Source of the DNA: Nepenthes gracilis
Taxonomy: Eukaryota > Streptophyta > Magnoliopsida > Caryophyllales > Nepenthaceae
Direction of reading: 5' to 3'
Assembly: GCA_033239525.1 (NCBI GenBank)
Contig: BSYO01000024.1
Location: forward strand, 2,046,001-2,110,000
DNA: 64,000 nt
The notes beneath the pieces are model-generated. The model saw only the letters and a program-made list of their open reading frames with translations. It was not told the origin of the DNA and made no database searches. The position numbers were made by a program, and so were the translations under genes. This document shows positions 10,601 through 24,189 of the stretch, piece by piece; position 1 is the first letter of the stretch, and each line of letters opens with the position of its first letter.

Positions 10601-13600
10601 TCAAAAACTTGGCCAAAACAAGTTTACTAGAGGAAGGGGGAAAAAGAGTTCCATGTGTGTTCTGCATGGTAGATCTTTGCATTTGTTAATGCCTTTGGGA
10701 TTTATATGAGACTTGTGAGTTACTATGATAACTTGGGGATTCCCCATTCTGGGTTGTGTTTGGTGAAGCAATGGATGTAGGGCTTCAAGGGGTAGTGGTG
10801 AATTACCATTTACATTTTCATTCCCTTTATATTTTTATGTGGTGGTTGGAGTTCTTTTCTGTCGAGGATGCTCTCAAATAGTTCTGTACTGTTTTTTTTG
10901 AATGTGGAGTCAATTTATGAATTGGGATCTTGAAGAGGAATGTATTCATGAAGCCCTCTGTGGAGAAATTGCAAACACAATTAAGTTTGAGGAGTTGAAG
11001 CTCCCAATACCGGAAAAGTAGTTCTTTTTATTTTTTCAGTCATTGTGACTACAATTGCATTTCTTCGTGGTAAATGTGTAATTGCAAACAAAATAACTTA
11101 GGTAGAGAAGTTGAAGCTACCCGGACTGAAGAAGTATTTTTCAGTGATTGTTGTGATCTCACATCTTTGTTCATGATAAATACGTTGATCTTCTCCATTT
11201 TAGCTTTTAGAAAGGTTTTTCAATGTTAGTAGTCTTGTTCTGTATTCTTCTCTTGTTGATGAAGGTATATGCCAGAAACTGATGTCTGCTGGAGGTCTTA
11301 GATCAGTGGCTCTGCTTTTTGTATGTTTTGGGCCTGGAATAAAAGGCGCAATCTCGCTGGGTGATTGGTAATAATTTGGTTGTCAATAATGATAGTTTTT
11401 AGGGCTAATGAACTGTTACAGAAGATTTATTTCATGAAGGCTTGTGCCACTAACTTGTGTTTGACACTGGATTAGGTGCAACCAAAATTGGCGGTTAGTT
11501 TTGTAGGGAAGGTCTGAAGGATGATGTGGTTTGGCAATGATTAGGATCTGATTTTCCTTTTCACTTTTTCGATCAAGTAATTTATATATACACTACACCC
11601 ACGTGCCTAATTTGGTGAATAAAAGATTAAGCTTGACTGGTGTCCATAGAATGACAATATTTAGTAGCCTCATAGTTTATTTAAAAAAAGATTGCAAATT
11701 TTCTGATCTTGAGACCGAACCACGCAGCCTGCAAACTTCAGTGCAGTGTGAAAATTCTCGTGAACTATGCCAGTTATGTCCCTACCTAGAGGCATGTAAG
11801 GTCGACAACAACAGTAAACCTAGTAGTGTGCTGAATATGGAAGATGTGACTGGGAGGATTGAAGCACATTGATTGATATAGTAACATTAGTAGTTTTGGT
11901 GAATCCTTCAGTTTCTGGTGATGCCAATGAAAGAAAATAGAGTTCAAGTCTCTCTTTTTTTTGCTTAGGTAGATCAGTAAAGATATATACATATATGTAT
12001 GCCATGAAAGTCTTTTTAATCCCATATGAGGTAATCATATGTCATGCATTTAGGTGGAATAATCTGTTGTTATGGTGCCAAAATTCTCAGGACTGCAATG
12101 GGCTGTTTTCCTTAAAACTGAGATTTTCCTGTAATTGTTGTCCATGTGGTCTCTGCTCCTAGGTGACTACCTTTGTGGTGGTAATTCACCATATTGTAAA
12201 GGAGAATGTATAGCTCAAAGTCTGCCCGTCATGTATCAGGGATCGTACATGTAGGGTGCTTATGTTCTTCACTGAACATGACTAGGGTGTTTATCACTCC
12301 GACTGTAAAGTGAGCTGATGGTTTTGAGTCTCACCTTTTGGACAAGTGTTCCTTCCTGCTGTACAGCAACTGCCATTATGGTCTCTTTCCTTTTGTTGGC
12401 AGGAAATCCAGAAAGAAAGAAATTTCATTGGCTGGAATGGCTTATAGGCTAGCTTCCTTGTCCCTTTATCTTGGATTTCTCATATTCAGAATAAAGTTGA
12501 TTATATTGTATTGAATTAACTGAACATAACTAAGTACAAGGTATGACTTTATCCTTTATGGAGTATAAAAACCTAAATAGCATAGGATGCTGTAATAGAT
12601 TAAGTAGAAGGGACTCCATAATTATCATTCAGGACAGGACTAAAGCAGTTTTCAAGACCAAACTATCAATCATTAAACCTTCTTTCCAAAAGACAATTTC
12701 TATTTATTTTACCCCCCGAACATAAATTAGAACTCAACACTATCAAACAAACATGGACAATGGCTTGTGCAGTCTCTTGCAACTTAAATTAGAACCGAAC
12801 ACCATCAAGCAAGCATGAACCCTGGTGTGTGCTTTATCGTGGAACAAACACTAGTGTCTGCAATATTTTGCACTTGCTCTATTCAGAGCAACAGGGAAAC
12901 AGAGCAGAGCAAAGATGAGTATCTTTCTCATGCATCATCCAAGGGCATTATTCATGCGCACAGTAACAGAACTGTTCACATCCCTGTCCATATATTGTTA
13001 CAAATATTAAACTAGCTCTATGTACGGCATGAGAAGTCCTTCAAATCTGCGAGGTCCTTATGCAAACATTAGAGTAATAAAAGCTGTTAGTGTGTATTAG
13101 AAACAGAGCACATAGAATAAAAAAATTTAATGTAGGTGAAATTAGGTGAATAGAGGGCAGTGTCAAAAGGCTAGCTGCTTGCCAATAGTGTAGGAGTTTT
13201 CCTACATGATGGATCTGACAAAAAATATGATACCATATTAGAAATTAAGTGAATTGTATTGAATTATTATAATTAAGTGTGATACATGAATTCATAGACT
13301 GCAAAATATAAATAAGGAAAGAATCCTGGAAGATATTTTACATATTACTACCTCATACATTAATGTAGATATAATCTAGGGATCAAAGGCTCTATTCTAT
13401 AACCTATAAGGCTTTTAGGCATTAATTCAAGCTGTAATAGGATGTGTGTGAATTCCCCACTCCATGGAATGGGGTTGTTATTCATGGAGATAGCCCCTTC
13501 CAGTTCATCATTTGCTACTTTTTGGTGTGTGACCAGGGAAGTAATAGTTTTTTATTTTGACTAGTGTTTTCTGGTGGTGTGGGTTTAGGTCCCCCTCTGA

Positions 13601-16600
13601 GTGTGTACCCGTGCCCATGTTTTCCTTCCAATGAACAGGAGGAAATTTGAGGCCTTTTTTATTGAAGATATTGGTTATTTTAGTATATTGAGGGAATTTA
13701 TATGTGCTCTTTCAAGGATTTTGAGAATTCCTTTTCTTCCTTATTTCATTCTTAGGAAACTTCTGTCCTCATGTCTCCTACTGGAATGGAGTTAGAGAAG
13801 TCATTTTGTATTCATAAGATTAGTAAATTTGTTCTGGCATTGGTTAGCTCCATTTACTGTTAGTATATATATATATACTTATATGTGGAGATAAGATCTT
13901 TTCTATCATTATTTTTCAACTTTTTTTGTGCAAGTATGATTGAAGTAGATTGTTTTTTTCACTAAAATTATTAATTTAAAGGCCTTTTTGACAGATGCAG
14001 TTAGCCTGTTGCATTCTCATCTGTATTTCCCATTCAGATTACACTCCTCAATAAGTTAATATTTATCATCCAATCTATTAGAAGGTTTGAGCATTTAGTA
14101 GACTTAGGACCTGTTTATGATATATTTTTTCTTAATATAGACCTGCTGTGGCATATGTTCCTATTTTTGCGAATTGCTATGTCAAATGATTTCAATATCT
14201 ACTTAAGTTTGTACCTAGCATACTAGGTTAGTCATCAGCCTTTATTTTTTATTAAATACCATGGGGGTTGATTATTGGTAATGTAATGCATAGAACTTTT
14301 ATCATCATAAATGGCAAATGGTTTAATGGAGCTAATACAAATGTGCTTGGCTTACTATATGCAATGGGCCTGTTTCCCCTCTTTATGCTGAACTGTCATT
14401 CTTTAAAGGAGAGCTGAACTTTTATTATGATGGGAGCTGTACACTAGTAAGACCATTTGAACAGCCAATTTCAATTGTCGATTATGTTCTGGGAGTTCAT
14501 CTGTTGTTGATTTGGATAAGATTTCTATTGATATTATGGTTCTGTGGATCTTCTTTATGCCTAAGTATTATGTGGCGTTGGTTTCTGGTTGTTATCAAGT
14601 CAACACACTCTTCATATGAGAGATTGATTACTTATTGTCCACGAAATTATTTTGATGGTTTGAATTACTATTTTGTTTTTTTGTTTCCTGAAAATGGTAT
14701 TAGGCAATTCCTCCAGTTACTAGAATGGCTTGCGGGCGAGGCACCTGGGTTACAGTTCTATGTAGAAAACTGAGGGACTGGTGGCATTGGGTAAATTACT
14801 GACCTATGAAACTATTGATAATAGTCTGCCACAAGTTGGTTCCTCCTCTTGTCATTCTGATCTTATATGATCTTATGTTATTGAAGGTCGCTGATGGAGA
14901 AATACCCATTTTTGCTTCTCATGGGTGAGTATTAATTTGATTCTGGAGTTTTCTGTTATTTTGATGACCTTATGAAATTTACACTCGTGATTTTTTAGGG
15001 CGGAGATTGAAGTTTACAAGTCTCTTGATCCTAGGATTCGTGTAGTGATCTTGAAAGCATTATGTGACATTCGTGTTGAGGTATCATAATCAGTTCTCGT
15101 TCTCTCTTAATACTTTGATGGAACTTGCTGGCTAAGCTGCATTAATTATGGATTGATTGTAATTCACTGAAAATTTCCCTTCAACTCCACCGACTGACTT
15201 TGTCACGCATGATTCTTAATCCGGGTCAACTATTCATTAGTATCTTCCATTTTAATTTGCGGCAGATCTTCATATTATGTCTGCATTTTGACAAGTCTTG
15301 TCATCTATTCGAGCTTTTTCTTGAATGGAATAATATGAGTTTGTGGGGTTTATCACATGGCTGATATTTGCATCACAATAGTTCCCATACCACTAGCATG
15401 ATCATCCTCCAAATGAATCATAATCTTTGGATCTATTGATGCCTTCCATTTCCATTGTGACTATCTTATGTAGTTGAGTTTTTTACATATTTTAAAAACC
15501 AGTTCTTGGTGTAGACATTTATGTCAGTCATTTTATGATCTCGATGTACAGCAAGAAGACATCAGAAACTACATTGATGATTCCGTCAAACATGGTGCTA
15601 AGCTTTCTGCATTTCGCAAGGAACGGATTGGGGGTGATTCAACTGGAATTTCCTACTGGTAGTTCAGTTGATCTAGTTCTGAATTATGAATTAAGTTCTG
15701 TTGCGACCTTTCTGGTTCTCACAATTTGTGTTGTTGGGCGATCTTCATTTGTTACTTAATTCAATTGATGTTCTATTCTAAGTTTGTTCTTAATAATATT
15801 CGTTAGTTCATGCATTGTTCTGAACTAGTTACCATTCATGTAGGTATGAAGATGATCCTATAATTGGGCATAGGTTGTATAGGGAGTTCAGGAAGGTTGA
15901 GGTGAAAAAGGTGAAGATGAAGGGTTCACATATTCTTCCTAATACATCTTATAAGTGGGAAACAGTAGCAACAAATTTGGATGAATTTCAAGATGTTTCT
16001 GTAAGTTACTTATGTGACTAATTATTGCTGGTATGAAACTGTTGGTTATTTGTTTGACTTTGATGAATTTGCATATTGAAATTATTGAGTCACTTAGAAA
16101 GCATAATGAGAATATTTGGAAATTCCAATGAAACTTCATTCAATGTTCTTGTAATTTTTTTGATGGACTGGTGGTTGGGCAGATGTGAACATGGGCTTGC
16201 ACTTGTCGATCAAAAGGTTGCAAAATTTAGGTAATAACCAATCAACTTGGCCCTTCCAAAAGAAAAGAAAAAGCCAAAAACTTAAAAAAAAATGGAAAAA
16301 AGAACAGGAAAATGGGAAAACTTTTTTGTGATTTTTTCGTGGGTGTTGTGTGCATTCTTTGTTGATTCAAACACTCTTCTGCCATTTCTTTGTGGTTCGG
16401 CTTAGCTTATTATTGCTTTAAAGTGTTTGTAATATACATCCATTCTCCCAAATTTGAAGAACTTTCAATTTGTAACTTGTTTGAGTTAATTCATTGGAGT
16501 TCTCGCAGTTTCTAACATTTGTCATCTTTAACTTGCTGTTGTTATATATAATGAAGCAGGTAAAATTCTGTTTGAATATAACCAAATTAGACCTTGGAAT

Positions 16601-18807
16601 GCTTCGAATAATGTACTTGAGCAAAACTAGGGCTTTGAAAGATGACATCTCATCCAAATTTACAGTGTCATAGGAGTGCTTGTCTCATGTAAATAGTGGC
16701 CGATCGCATAAGGAGGCCACGATGTACGAAGTCTTACCCTTGTATTGTAAAGAGGCTGTTAAAAGTTAACATGGGAACTCTAGGCTACAGTGGATTGACC
16801 TTACTGTTATGCCAACGCCTACCCTCCAATAGTTTATCAGTGTGCTCTTTGAGTTAATTCTTGACTTTTCACTAGATGTGCATCGGCTTCTCCGTCTCAC
16901 CTTTACCAACTTACATTGAAGGGTACAGAACATTAGGCGCATCATGTTCCTATGCCTTCTCAATCTTCTAATTACTAATTCAAATCTTGTTCGATGCCCG
17001 TGCTTATTATTGATACAATGTCAGGGAGACTATGACGACAGAATTGGAAAAGAGCTCTGGGGATAGGTATATGTTTAAGTAATCTATATCTGCAAATCAT
17101 AAAGGAAATTGTGGACCTCAGAAAATGAAAAATAGTTACTACTGAGTTTCCTATAGTTTAATGTTTTAAGTCACCTCTAAGAAATGATACTTTATAATGT
17201 AGGTATGTGTGCTCAAATTAATTTTTTGGGGTCAAATTCTGAAATTAATATATAAAGGAACCATTCAACTTTTATTAATTATTTGGATTCCAAAAATTCA
17301 ACTATATGGAATATTGGTAGTCTACAAATAAATTGATCAACATGCAATATTAGACAAAGCATTTAATTGTCATTTTAGAATCTCAATAATACGTGGAATA
17401 AATTAGTTTTCTAAAATTCTGAGCTACCAGTCAATCATCCATCTGTTTGTGTGTGTGTGTAGATCAATAGATTGCTATATTGATTGTGTGACTTTAGGTA
17501 AGATACTGATAGATGGGGACTGGAAAAGCATTTTTTTGAATTTCGCTCCTTCCATTTATCGACATAGAGGTAGGCTTCCTTACTCCCTTTGTTGAAGAAG
17601 CTAATATGCATTGAATTAAGCATTTGGCTTTTAGCAACACCCACTGAAGGATGAGGAATTCATTTAGCAGTTCTGAATTCCCCACTTTCTGTTGGATTTT
17701 GAGATTATTGTTTGATTTGCGGCCTATAGTGATTTTCCTCGAGTGCAACGACAGAGTTGTAGCCGTGTAATCTAGTGGTCACAGGTTTGAAATGTATAAT
17801 AGATCCAAAATGGATTTGGCTCTTCCCTGGACCACAGGCATAGCAAAAGTTTTGCGCACCAGACTACCATTTCTAGTGATACCATTGATACGTGGGCAAT
17901 GAGGGAGAGGGGAAGAAGTGTTTTTTATTTTCCTGCTTCTTATGGATTGCTTTAGATGATACTTGTCACTTATGTGTTGAAGTAGTACATTTTTTTTACT
18001 GGCATTGCATCTCGGATTATCATTCTGACTCTTGAGATCTTTTTATAATTCATGTATTGCTTTTTTATGCTTCCAAATCCACTCTTTGTAGGAGAAACTT
18101 TTCTCTAGCAAAAACAGAACGGAGGCTTCCCTGGGGAAGAAGTTAAAGAATGATATGCTTCCTGAGATTGAGAAAATTCACAAGGTACTGTCTCCGTCTT
18201 CTTATAATCTTCTAATTATGGAAACAGTTTTTCTGCAATGTAAGGATGAGGATCCATACATTTGACTCTCTTGCTTCCACGATGTTGTAGCCACATACTT
18301 ATCCAGAAAAAAAAAAAAGAAAAAAAGATGTTGTAGCCACATGCATTTTGGTTGCCCTTTTTAGATCCGTATTGGTTTTACCTAGAAAGTAAAACACTTG
18401 TGAGAAAATATAAATTAATACTAATTGGAATAAAAATAGGAAGATGTAGAACTAGAAAAAACTTGGGATAATGTGATAAAAAATGACTTGAAATTGCTTC
18501 TTATCTCAAAAAATATTGTACTAAATTGAGTAAAATGACGAGAATGAATTCATATGGCTGACGTGACCCCATCTTAGTGAGACTTAAAGGCGTTATTTGG
18601 TTGTTGTATTGGTTTTACCTACTTCTGAATTTAGTTGTCATCTCTCTGCTTTGTTCACAGAGGAAAGAGAAGCTGCTCAAGAAGCAACAGAGACAAACTA
18701 TTCTTCTCGATAACATCATGACCATTGACGGACTTGCTGCTGGGCGCTCTCTTCGTGATCGGAAACCTGTCACTTACACATTTGGTAGGTGGAGGCTTGT
18801 TGAAAGC

Positions 18808-18848
<41 letters not shown>

Positions 18849-21457
18849 CTCGAAGTTGGACGCTCTTGCAAACAAATAAACCTTTTATTTACTTCATTAT
18901 TTCCTGCCTGTGGCTTATAACTACCGAGATATTAAAATTCATTCTCCAGGTTTATTTCTGCTCTTCCAGCTTTAGTTTAAACATTCTTACGTGTTGTCTG
19001 TGCCTGGTTTTTATTGATCCATTGTTGGCTAAGCAAAATTTCACAGGTTAATAGGATGATATTTGTTGTTGGCTGTATCTTAAGTTTTAGAAATAATCGG
19101 GCACGCTTTAGAGTTTCATTATCTGTTCTTGCTTTCTTGGTTCTTCTTGCAATTTCCATGTATCATTTACGCTTAAAGATAAGGTTAGAAATGATGATAT
19201 CAATAAACGTTTATAAGCTGCACCTATAGGAGATAAGATAAGGGAAGAGCATTTAAGGTGGTTCAAATACTTTAAAATTTAGGCAAATAAAGTACCTTTG
19301 AGGAAATACAAATTAGTTGGGATTGGAGGAAAGAAAAGAATAGGTAGATCTAGGAAAACTTGGAATGATGTAATAAAATTTATTTCAAATTATTTCTACT
19401 ATTAGAGGATATTGTATTAGATTGAATGAAATGGTGTAAATGGATTAATATTACCAACAAAGGCTTGTTGCTGTAGTTAACTATTTCATTTTAGTTTTTC
19501 ACGTGGGAGCCTTTTATTTGTCATGGGAAAGTTGAAATTTGATGCCAGTATTAAGAATATGATCGATATGATGGAACTCATCACTTTATGGTAATGTCTC
19601 TTTTATGAGGCTTTGCTGCAATCATCTCTTAATATTTTGGTTATTGATGTTGCTTTTTAGCAGTTGGTGTGTCATTTTCCCACATCATCGTCCAATTTGA
19701 TGTTTTCACCTTGTAATTTGATGTTGGACTCATCTTTGTAATTCTATTCTGTTTTTTTTTTTTTTTAATTTTGCAGATGATTATGACCGCTCGATTAATG
19801 AGGCTATCAAGATCACCAAGTATGGACTGACAAAGATAAATTGATTTAAGTATTCTTAGCATGGATGAAAATATCCATATCGGTGTTGACATCTGTTGTG
19901 GTCATATCAATATTGGATATATTGAAAGAAAAAATCTCTGAGAATCATAAGCTGTTAGATAAATTTCGGTGATATTTTTATCTATCATCGATATGGCAGC
20001 ATATTGATATTTTTATCTATGAATCATTGTGAAATTGTTGCTGGAATTTTTCTGGGAATAATGTTGTTTTATTTTATATTGAGTTTTAATGCTCTCACTC
20101 GGAAATCAGGCGGAAGCAACAATCTCCGGAACCTGGTATTAAAAGAGAAGCTGTTGGGAGATATGAACCTTCTGTTAATGGCGGATGGACTGGCCCTTCA
20201 CAAGCTCCTCACCTTTCTTTTAGTGCACCATCCCCACCTGAGTATGATGAAATGGAAGACGATCTTAAACCTCAACAACCATTGGATAGGAGGTAGATTC
20301 AGACCCTGGAAATCTTTTTTTTTTTTTTATTTATAAGATTAAATTATCTGTGTCAGTATCGGTTACGACTGTATTAGACAGAAAATGAATTGTGATACCG
20401 GTAATACTTTGGTCGTATCAGCTGTATCAAGTGGTAAGTATCAATATTGGACTCTGCGGATGTGAAATTCTTTTTACTTGTGATCATGGTAAAAGTGAAT
20501 TATATATTAAAATTTAATTGCCTAAGTTTTAATAAATTTTATCATAATTAAGCTTGAATGGCAGGTAACTGAAAAAAAAAAAATTTTTTTTTGAGATATG
20601 CATATATTTACAAAATATTACAATTTAAAAATGTGAATTTGGGCTTTCAGAGGAAAGTAACACCAAAACAATTTTTGTTGCATGGTGACGTCATTTGACA
20701 TTTTCTTTAATTGTTTGTCATGAGTAGCAATCGGAGAAGACAAAGGCCTCAGCGGTATTCAGAGAAGGAATTTGTCGAAGCGGTTTCAGACAATGAGGCC
20801 GACTTTGATAGCGATGATGAGATAGTCGGGGAAGCAGTCTATGATGAGGAGTACTTGAGAAAGCGAAAACACAGGAAGAAGCTGTCGAGCAGCTCTGAAG
20901 GAGACGAGGAGTATCAATGGAGCGAGGAAAATGGAGAAGAGGAGGAAGAAGAAGATTCGTTAAGTGTCAGTGAAGAAGATAGCGATCAATCCCAAAGGTT
21001 GAAGAAAATGCCGGACCGAGCTAGGAGAGGAGCTAAATTGAGATCAGTCGATGAGCTTCAAACAGGGCTAAGACGGAGTAAACGGGCTGCCCGAACCCGA
21101 ATCAATTATCGGCAGTACGATCTCTCGGAATCCGACTCTGAGTCTACGAAAACCGAAAAATCAAATGCATCGGACCGGCATTCAGATGTGAGTGACAACA
21201 CGGAATACTCGATGGACGGTCAAGATTCTGAGGGTCATGACGAGGGGAGAGAAATGGAAGTTGATCAGCCCGATGAAGATCACACGGTCGAGAAAGAGCA
21301 AACTCAGGCCTCTGCAGAATTAGATAGCCCAAGACAAAATGATGATGACGGGTCCACAAGAAGACGCTTTCTCGACCTAAATGAACTCGCACCTAGTTCC
21401 GGTTTTGACGATGGGCCCGGTGCTTTGACAAAGGACGAACGTAAACCTGATCTCTAA
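7683..21457 (+). CDS. DDR4: DDT domain-containing protein, DDR4 type
   Basis: Predicted nuclear chromatin protein of 762 residues. Related Arabidopsis DDT proteins bind ISWI remodelers (CHR11/CHR17) and help space nucleosomes. My exon model is 7683-8216, 8317-8427, 14704-14790, 14887-14924, 14999-15080, 15552-15658, 15844-16000, 18092-18184, 18661-18784, 19777-19819, 20110-20292 and 20728-21457. All junctions are GT-AG and phases agree. The DDT domain (about residues 168-235) spans exons 1-3 (WELASILNFLN, then RPLLKITVEF). Next comes the conserved central block with WYEDDPIIGHRLYREFRK and LLKKQQRQTILLDN, then an acidic, Ser/Arg/Lys-rich tail ending in RRRFLDLNELAPSSGFDDGP. The first 150 residues are low complexity. 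A second in-frame ATG at 7758 has the better start context (accatggg) and may be the true start. No disabling change was seen. Confidence 0.93.
8428..14703 (+). other. Giant intron 2 (6.28 kb) of the DDR4-like gene
   Basis: The donor follows ...CCATTGTTAAAG at 8427 and the acceptor is ttag at 14703. The intron splits the DDT domain. It contains poly-T and poly-A runs (10305-10322, 10485-10505) and a diverged pair of about 65-bp repeats near 12720-12830 (aaccgaacaccatcaagcaag type). No intact transposon or second gene was recognised. Confidence 0.8.
16690..16830 (-). mobile_element. Au-like SINE remnant in intron 7
   Basis: The plus strand reads gatgtacgaagtcttaccct, then aaagaggctgtt, then ttactgttatgccaacgcc. 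This is the reverse complement of the tRNA-derived head and body of plant Au SINEs, which contain an aacagcctctt-type body motif and a ggtaaggctgcgtaca motif. It is non-coding and retrotransposed by LINE machinery. Diverged, with approximate ends. Confidence 0.6.
17755..17885 (+). mobile_element. Au-like SINE remnant in intron 7, opposite strand
   Basis: Contains tctagtggtcacaggtttga (tRNA-like box B region), then ataatagatccaaaatgg, then cttccctggaccacaggcat and gcgcaccagactaccattt. The order and wording match the Au SINE body and its 3' part (cttccccggacc, gcgcatagcgggagc, gtgcaccgggctgcc). It lies about 0.9 kb from a second copy in the reverse direction within the same intron. Confidence 0.68.
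18395..18615 (+). pseudogene. RTE-type LINE 3' remnant in intron 8
   Basis: A broken reading frame resembles the C-terminal tail of plant RTE-clade LINE reverse transcriptase. Lys/Arg-rich stretches lead to KNLG (family TWxEV), then an MNSYG-RDPILVRLKG ending in place of the family's IHxADPxxxGxKA, then Leu/Val-rich residues. Multiple stops. It overlaps the approach to the exon 9 acceptor at 18660. Confidence 0.55.
18811..18846. repeat. (TA)n microsatellite in intron 9
   Basis: Pure alternating ta run following catg, 26 bp downstream of the exon 9 donor at 18785. Such tracts are length-variable. Confidence 0.95.
19225..19490 (+). pseudogene. RTE-type LINE 3' remnant in intron 9
   Basis: The plus strand encodes EEHLRWFKYF, then VPLRKYKLVGIGGKKRIGRS and RKTWNDVIKF. 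This is the recognised C-terminal layout of plant RTE LINEs (LRWFGHV, APVRR, GRGRPKKTWxEVVKKD). In-frame stops occur at several places. It is a second RTE fragment in the same orientation about 0.8 kb after the first, so both may come from one insertion or from two 5'-truncated ones. Confidence 0.7.
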
Positions 21458-22010
21458 AGGTTGCTCCACACTTGGATTCCTCCCCCTCACGAAGTTCGAT
21501 TTTAGGTACGCTAGTTGTATGATATTATATCCCTACAAATTTTTTCTGGTCAGGCCCACGAAGGAAGTGATCGTTACCATTCGGTAGTTCCCCCGTGGTC
21601 GTGATTTCTGAGGAATATTTAGATTTCAGTAGCCAGTTTTCACTATCGACGAAGCCTGGTTAGCTCCTGTGAGATCGATGTACAATAACCCTTAACTGAA
21701 AATTGTAGCAAATTAGAGATCGGGCTTGATAGGCATCGAGGCCCGGCTTATATCGTCGGTGACTGTGAATGACGAGTTCTGTTCCCGAGAACTAGGGTTG
21801 GTTGGGCCCATGGTCGATAAAATTATCTGTTCCAAATGACCGGAATACCCTCCCCCCGGGGTCTGTTATGGAACCATCCTCCCTTGTAAGGTCTTGTTAC
21901 TTGTGGATTCATGATACAAGTTAATGTCATGGTTATTACAGTATCCTTGTTATTTGTCTGTGGTGTTCTCATTGAATGCTAATCCAAAAAGGACAGCCCG
22001 GTGTATAAAA
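21458..22010 (+). other. 3' untranslated region of the DDR4-like gene
   Basis: Mixed-composition sequence after the TAA stop at 21455-21457, continuing to the start of AT-rich DNA near 22,010. The poly(A) site is not certain. A far-upstream T/G-rich stretch (tgttatttgtctgtggtgtt) near 21950 is compatible with cleavage around 21,980-22,010. Confidence 0.4.
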
Positions 22011-24185
22011 TTTTCATTTTCCAGGTTTGATCTACTTTGGGTTTGTTATAAGAGATGTTATTTTATATTATATAAGAAGTAATTTTTATAATTTAGATCA
22101 GTAACTTTCTGGTCATTTCTGAAAAAGCTGCTGATCTAAAAACAATGGAGGGAGTGTTAACATGTCTTCTTTCACTGTTTTATAATTCTCCACGCATCAA
22201 AATCCATGACATTGCCGGAAAAGTAGGGGTTCTTGGTTGTATCGCCGCCCAGTCTCCTCCCCTCACCACCGTGCTCCGCCCCTCCCTGCCCCATGAAAAG
22301 AAAATTCTCCACCATTTATGTATTCCAGAATCCCTAGTTTTTGTATGAAGAAAAATATTTGGGGATTTTTCTTTGACACTTGCGATGTTAGAGTGAATAG
22401 ATGAGATGTATATCATCTTATAAGCCATAAGAATAAATTAAGTTGCCTTCTCACTTGGATAGAAAAAAATCTAATATATGGTATTTAAACCTTACATATA
22501 ATCATTTAAATAGTTACTTTTTTATATAATTTTTGAATTTTATATAATCTTTTTTGATCCTATTTATTTATTTATTATCTTTTTAATGCTTTGGAAAGCT
22601 CTCAGATGTTATGGTATTATATATATCTATCTATTTTTTTCCGGGCTTATTGGTGTAAATTAGAAAATGAGATGTGTAAATCACATTAAGTGTCCTAAAG
22701 TTGTGTAAGGGGCATTTATGGTTGTTTCTAAATCAAGTTTTATATTGAATTATATTACTGGTATGCCCTTTAGTCATTTTAAAGATATTTTAAATGATAT
22801 GATATTTTATCTATCTATTTATATCAATAAGTCACAATGGAATAAAAGAATAAGTATCATTTTTCAACTACTTTTATAATTTGGTCTAATAATTTTGGAT
22901 CGTTCGATAAATCGGACCTATATGCACCTTTGATCATGTAGGCATTTAGCTAGATCGGTTTAGTCTTTCTCGCCTTCGATATTGTCTCAACTTTTGGTAA
23001 GCTTCTTTGGCCTCTAGGCTGCTTAAGTATCCGGGAAACCACCTTGATCTCTAAGACCAACTTGACCATAGCACCGCCTTGGTCTTAAGCTTAGGGCTTC
23101 GTCCATTTGACCACTCCAACCTCGGATGGTAGCATCCTAGCTGCCTGTGGCTCAGTCTCGGCCTATTCAAGGTGGGCCCATTTTAACCCTATCTTTAAAC
23201 TTGATACCTATTAAGCTAAAGAATTATATTCATGACCATATGACCATAAGTTGGCTATGGAAATACTTCCGTACTTGTAGGGTTATGCGAGCTTCTCTTG
23301 TCTAAATTGTTGGAATTTTTTAAATCAAAGACTAACTTTTGAAAATTAAATAATATTATTTAAATATTTATTTTTATTAAAATATATTGATATTAAATTA
23401 ACACTTAATAAATATTAATTTTGTAAAAAAATTTAGAAATATAATTATCTTTATTTATACCCTAAACTAAATTCCTATCTTGTGTTATTTAATTAGTTAA
23501 GTCACTCATTATTCTATATGTATAAAAATAATAATATATTATTGTGTAAGCATAATAAAAATATATCATTATCCTTCATGAACATTTAATATAATAAAAT
23601 GGCAACTCTTTCATAATTTTATAAATCTAGTATTAGTACTCAGTCAACTCATAAAATAATATTTAAATTTTATATTTAATAGATATTAATATTTAAAAAT
23701 TAAAAAAATAATAATATTAAAGACATTTATATAGTAAAATATTTTCCCTTGAATACATACATTTATATATATATATATAAAGGTGAAAATATTTTTGATA
23801 TTTTTGAAAAATTTTTAAATAAATCGACGTGATTCTAATTTTTACTTGAATGTTATGTATTATGTTATTATTATTAACAATATTTACCGACAGAAGAAAT
23901 AATAGTGAAAATTTTTTGTCGTTAAAATCATTAGTGGCTAGAATCATGCTTTTAACGGTCATAATTTTCATCGCTAAAATTACTTTTTATTGTATCCAAT
24001 GCTTGATTTTCCATGAGCTCCAATTTAATTTCAAGGTATCGATTCACCCAAGCTACGAGCGGATGACAAGCGACAACCTCTATAGGGCAGATTGTGTATC
24101 AAGCAGTTGAAATTGATGCAAGCCCACTCAATGCAGTAACTCAATTATTTATTTACCTTAGTTGGGTTTGATTGCTTCTTTATAG
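22011..24185. other. AT-rich intergenic DNA
   Basis: No gene seen. 22,900-23,330 is a less AT-rich patch, possibly an old transposon piece. Around 23,885-23,995 there are paired motifs (ttttttgtcgttaaaatca, taacggtcataattttcatc). They resemble the subterminal repeats of CACTA-like DNA transposons, but no terminal inverted repeats were found. Confidence 0.45.
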
Positions 24186-24189
24186 GTGT

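Noticed and set aside
17755..17800. tRNA-like box B region considered as a tRNA gene
   Set aside because: No cloverleaf can be formed and the following sequence matches the SINE body.
22145..22348. 67-codon frame after the DDR4-like gene
   Set aside because: No motif recognised; lies beyond the 3' UTR in AT-rich DNA with no splice or promoter context.
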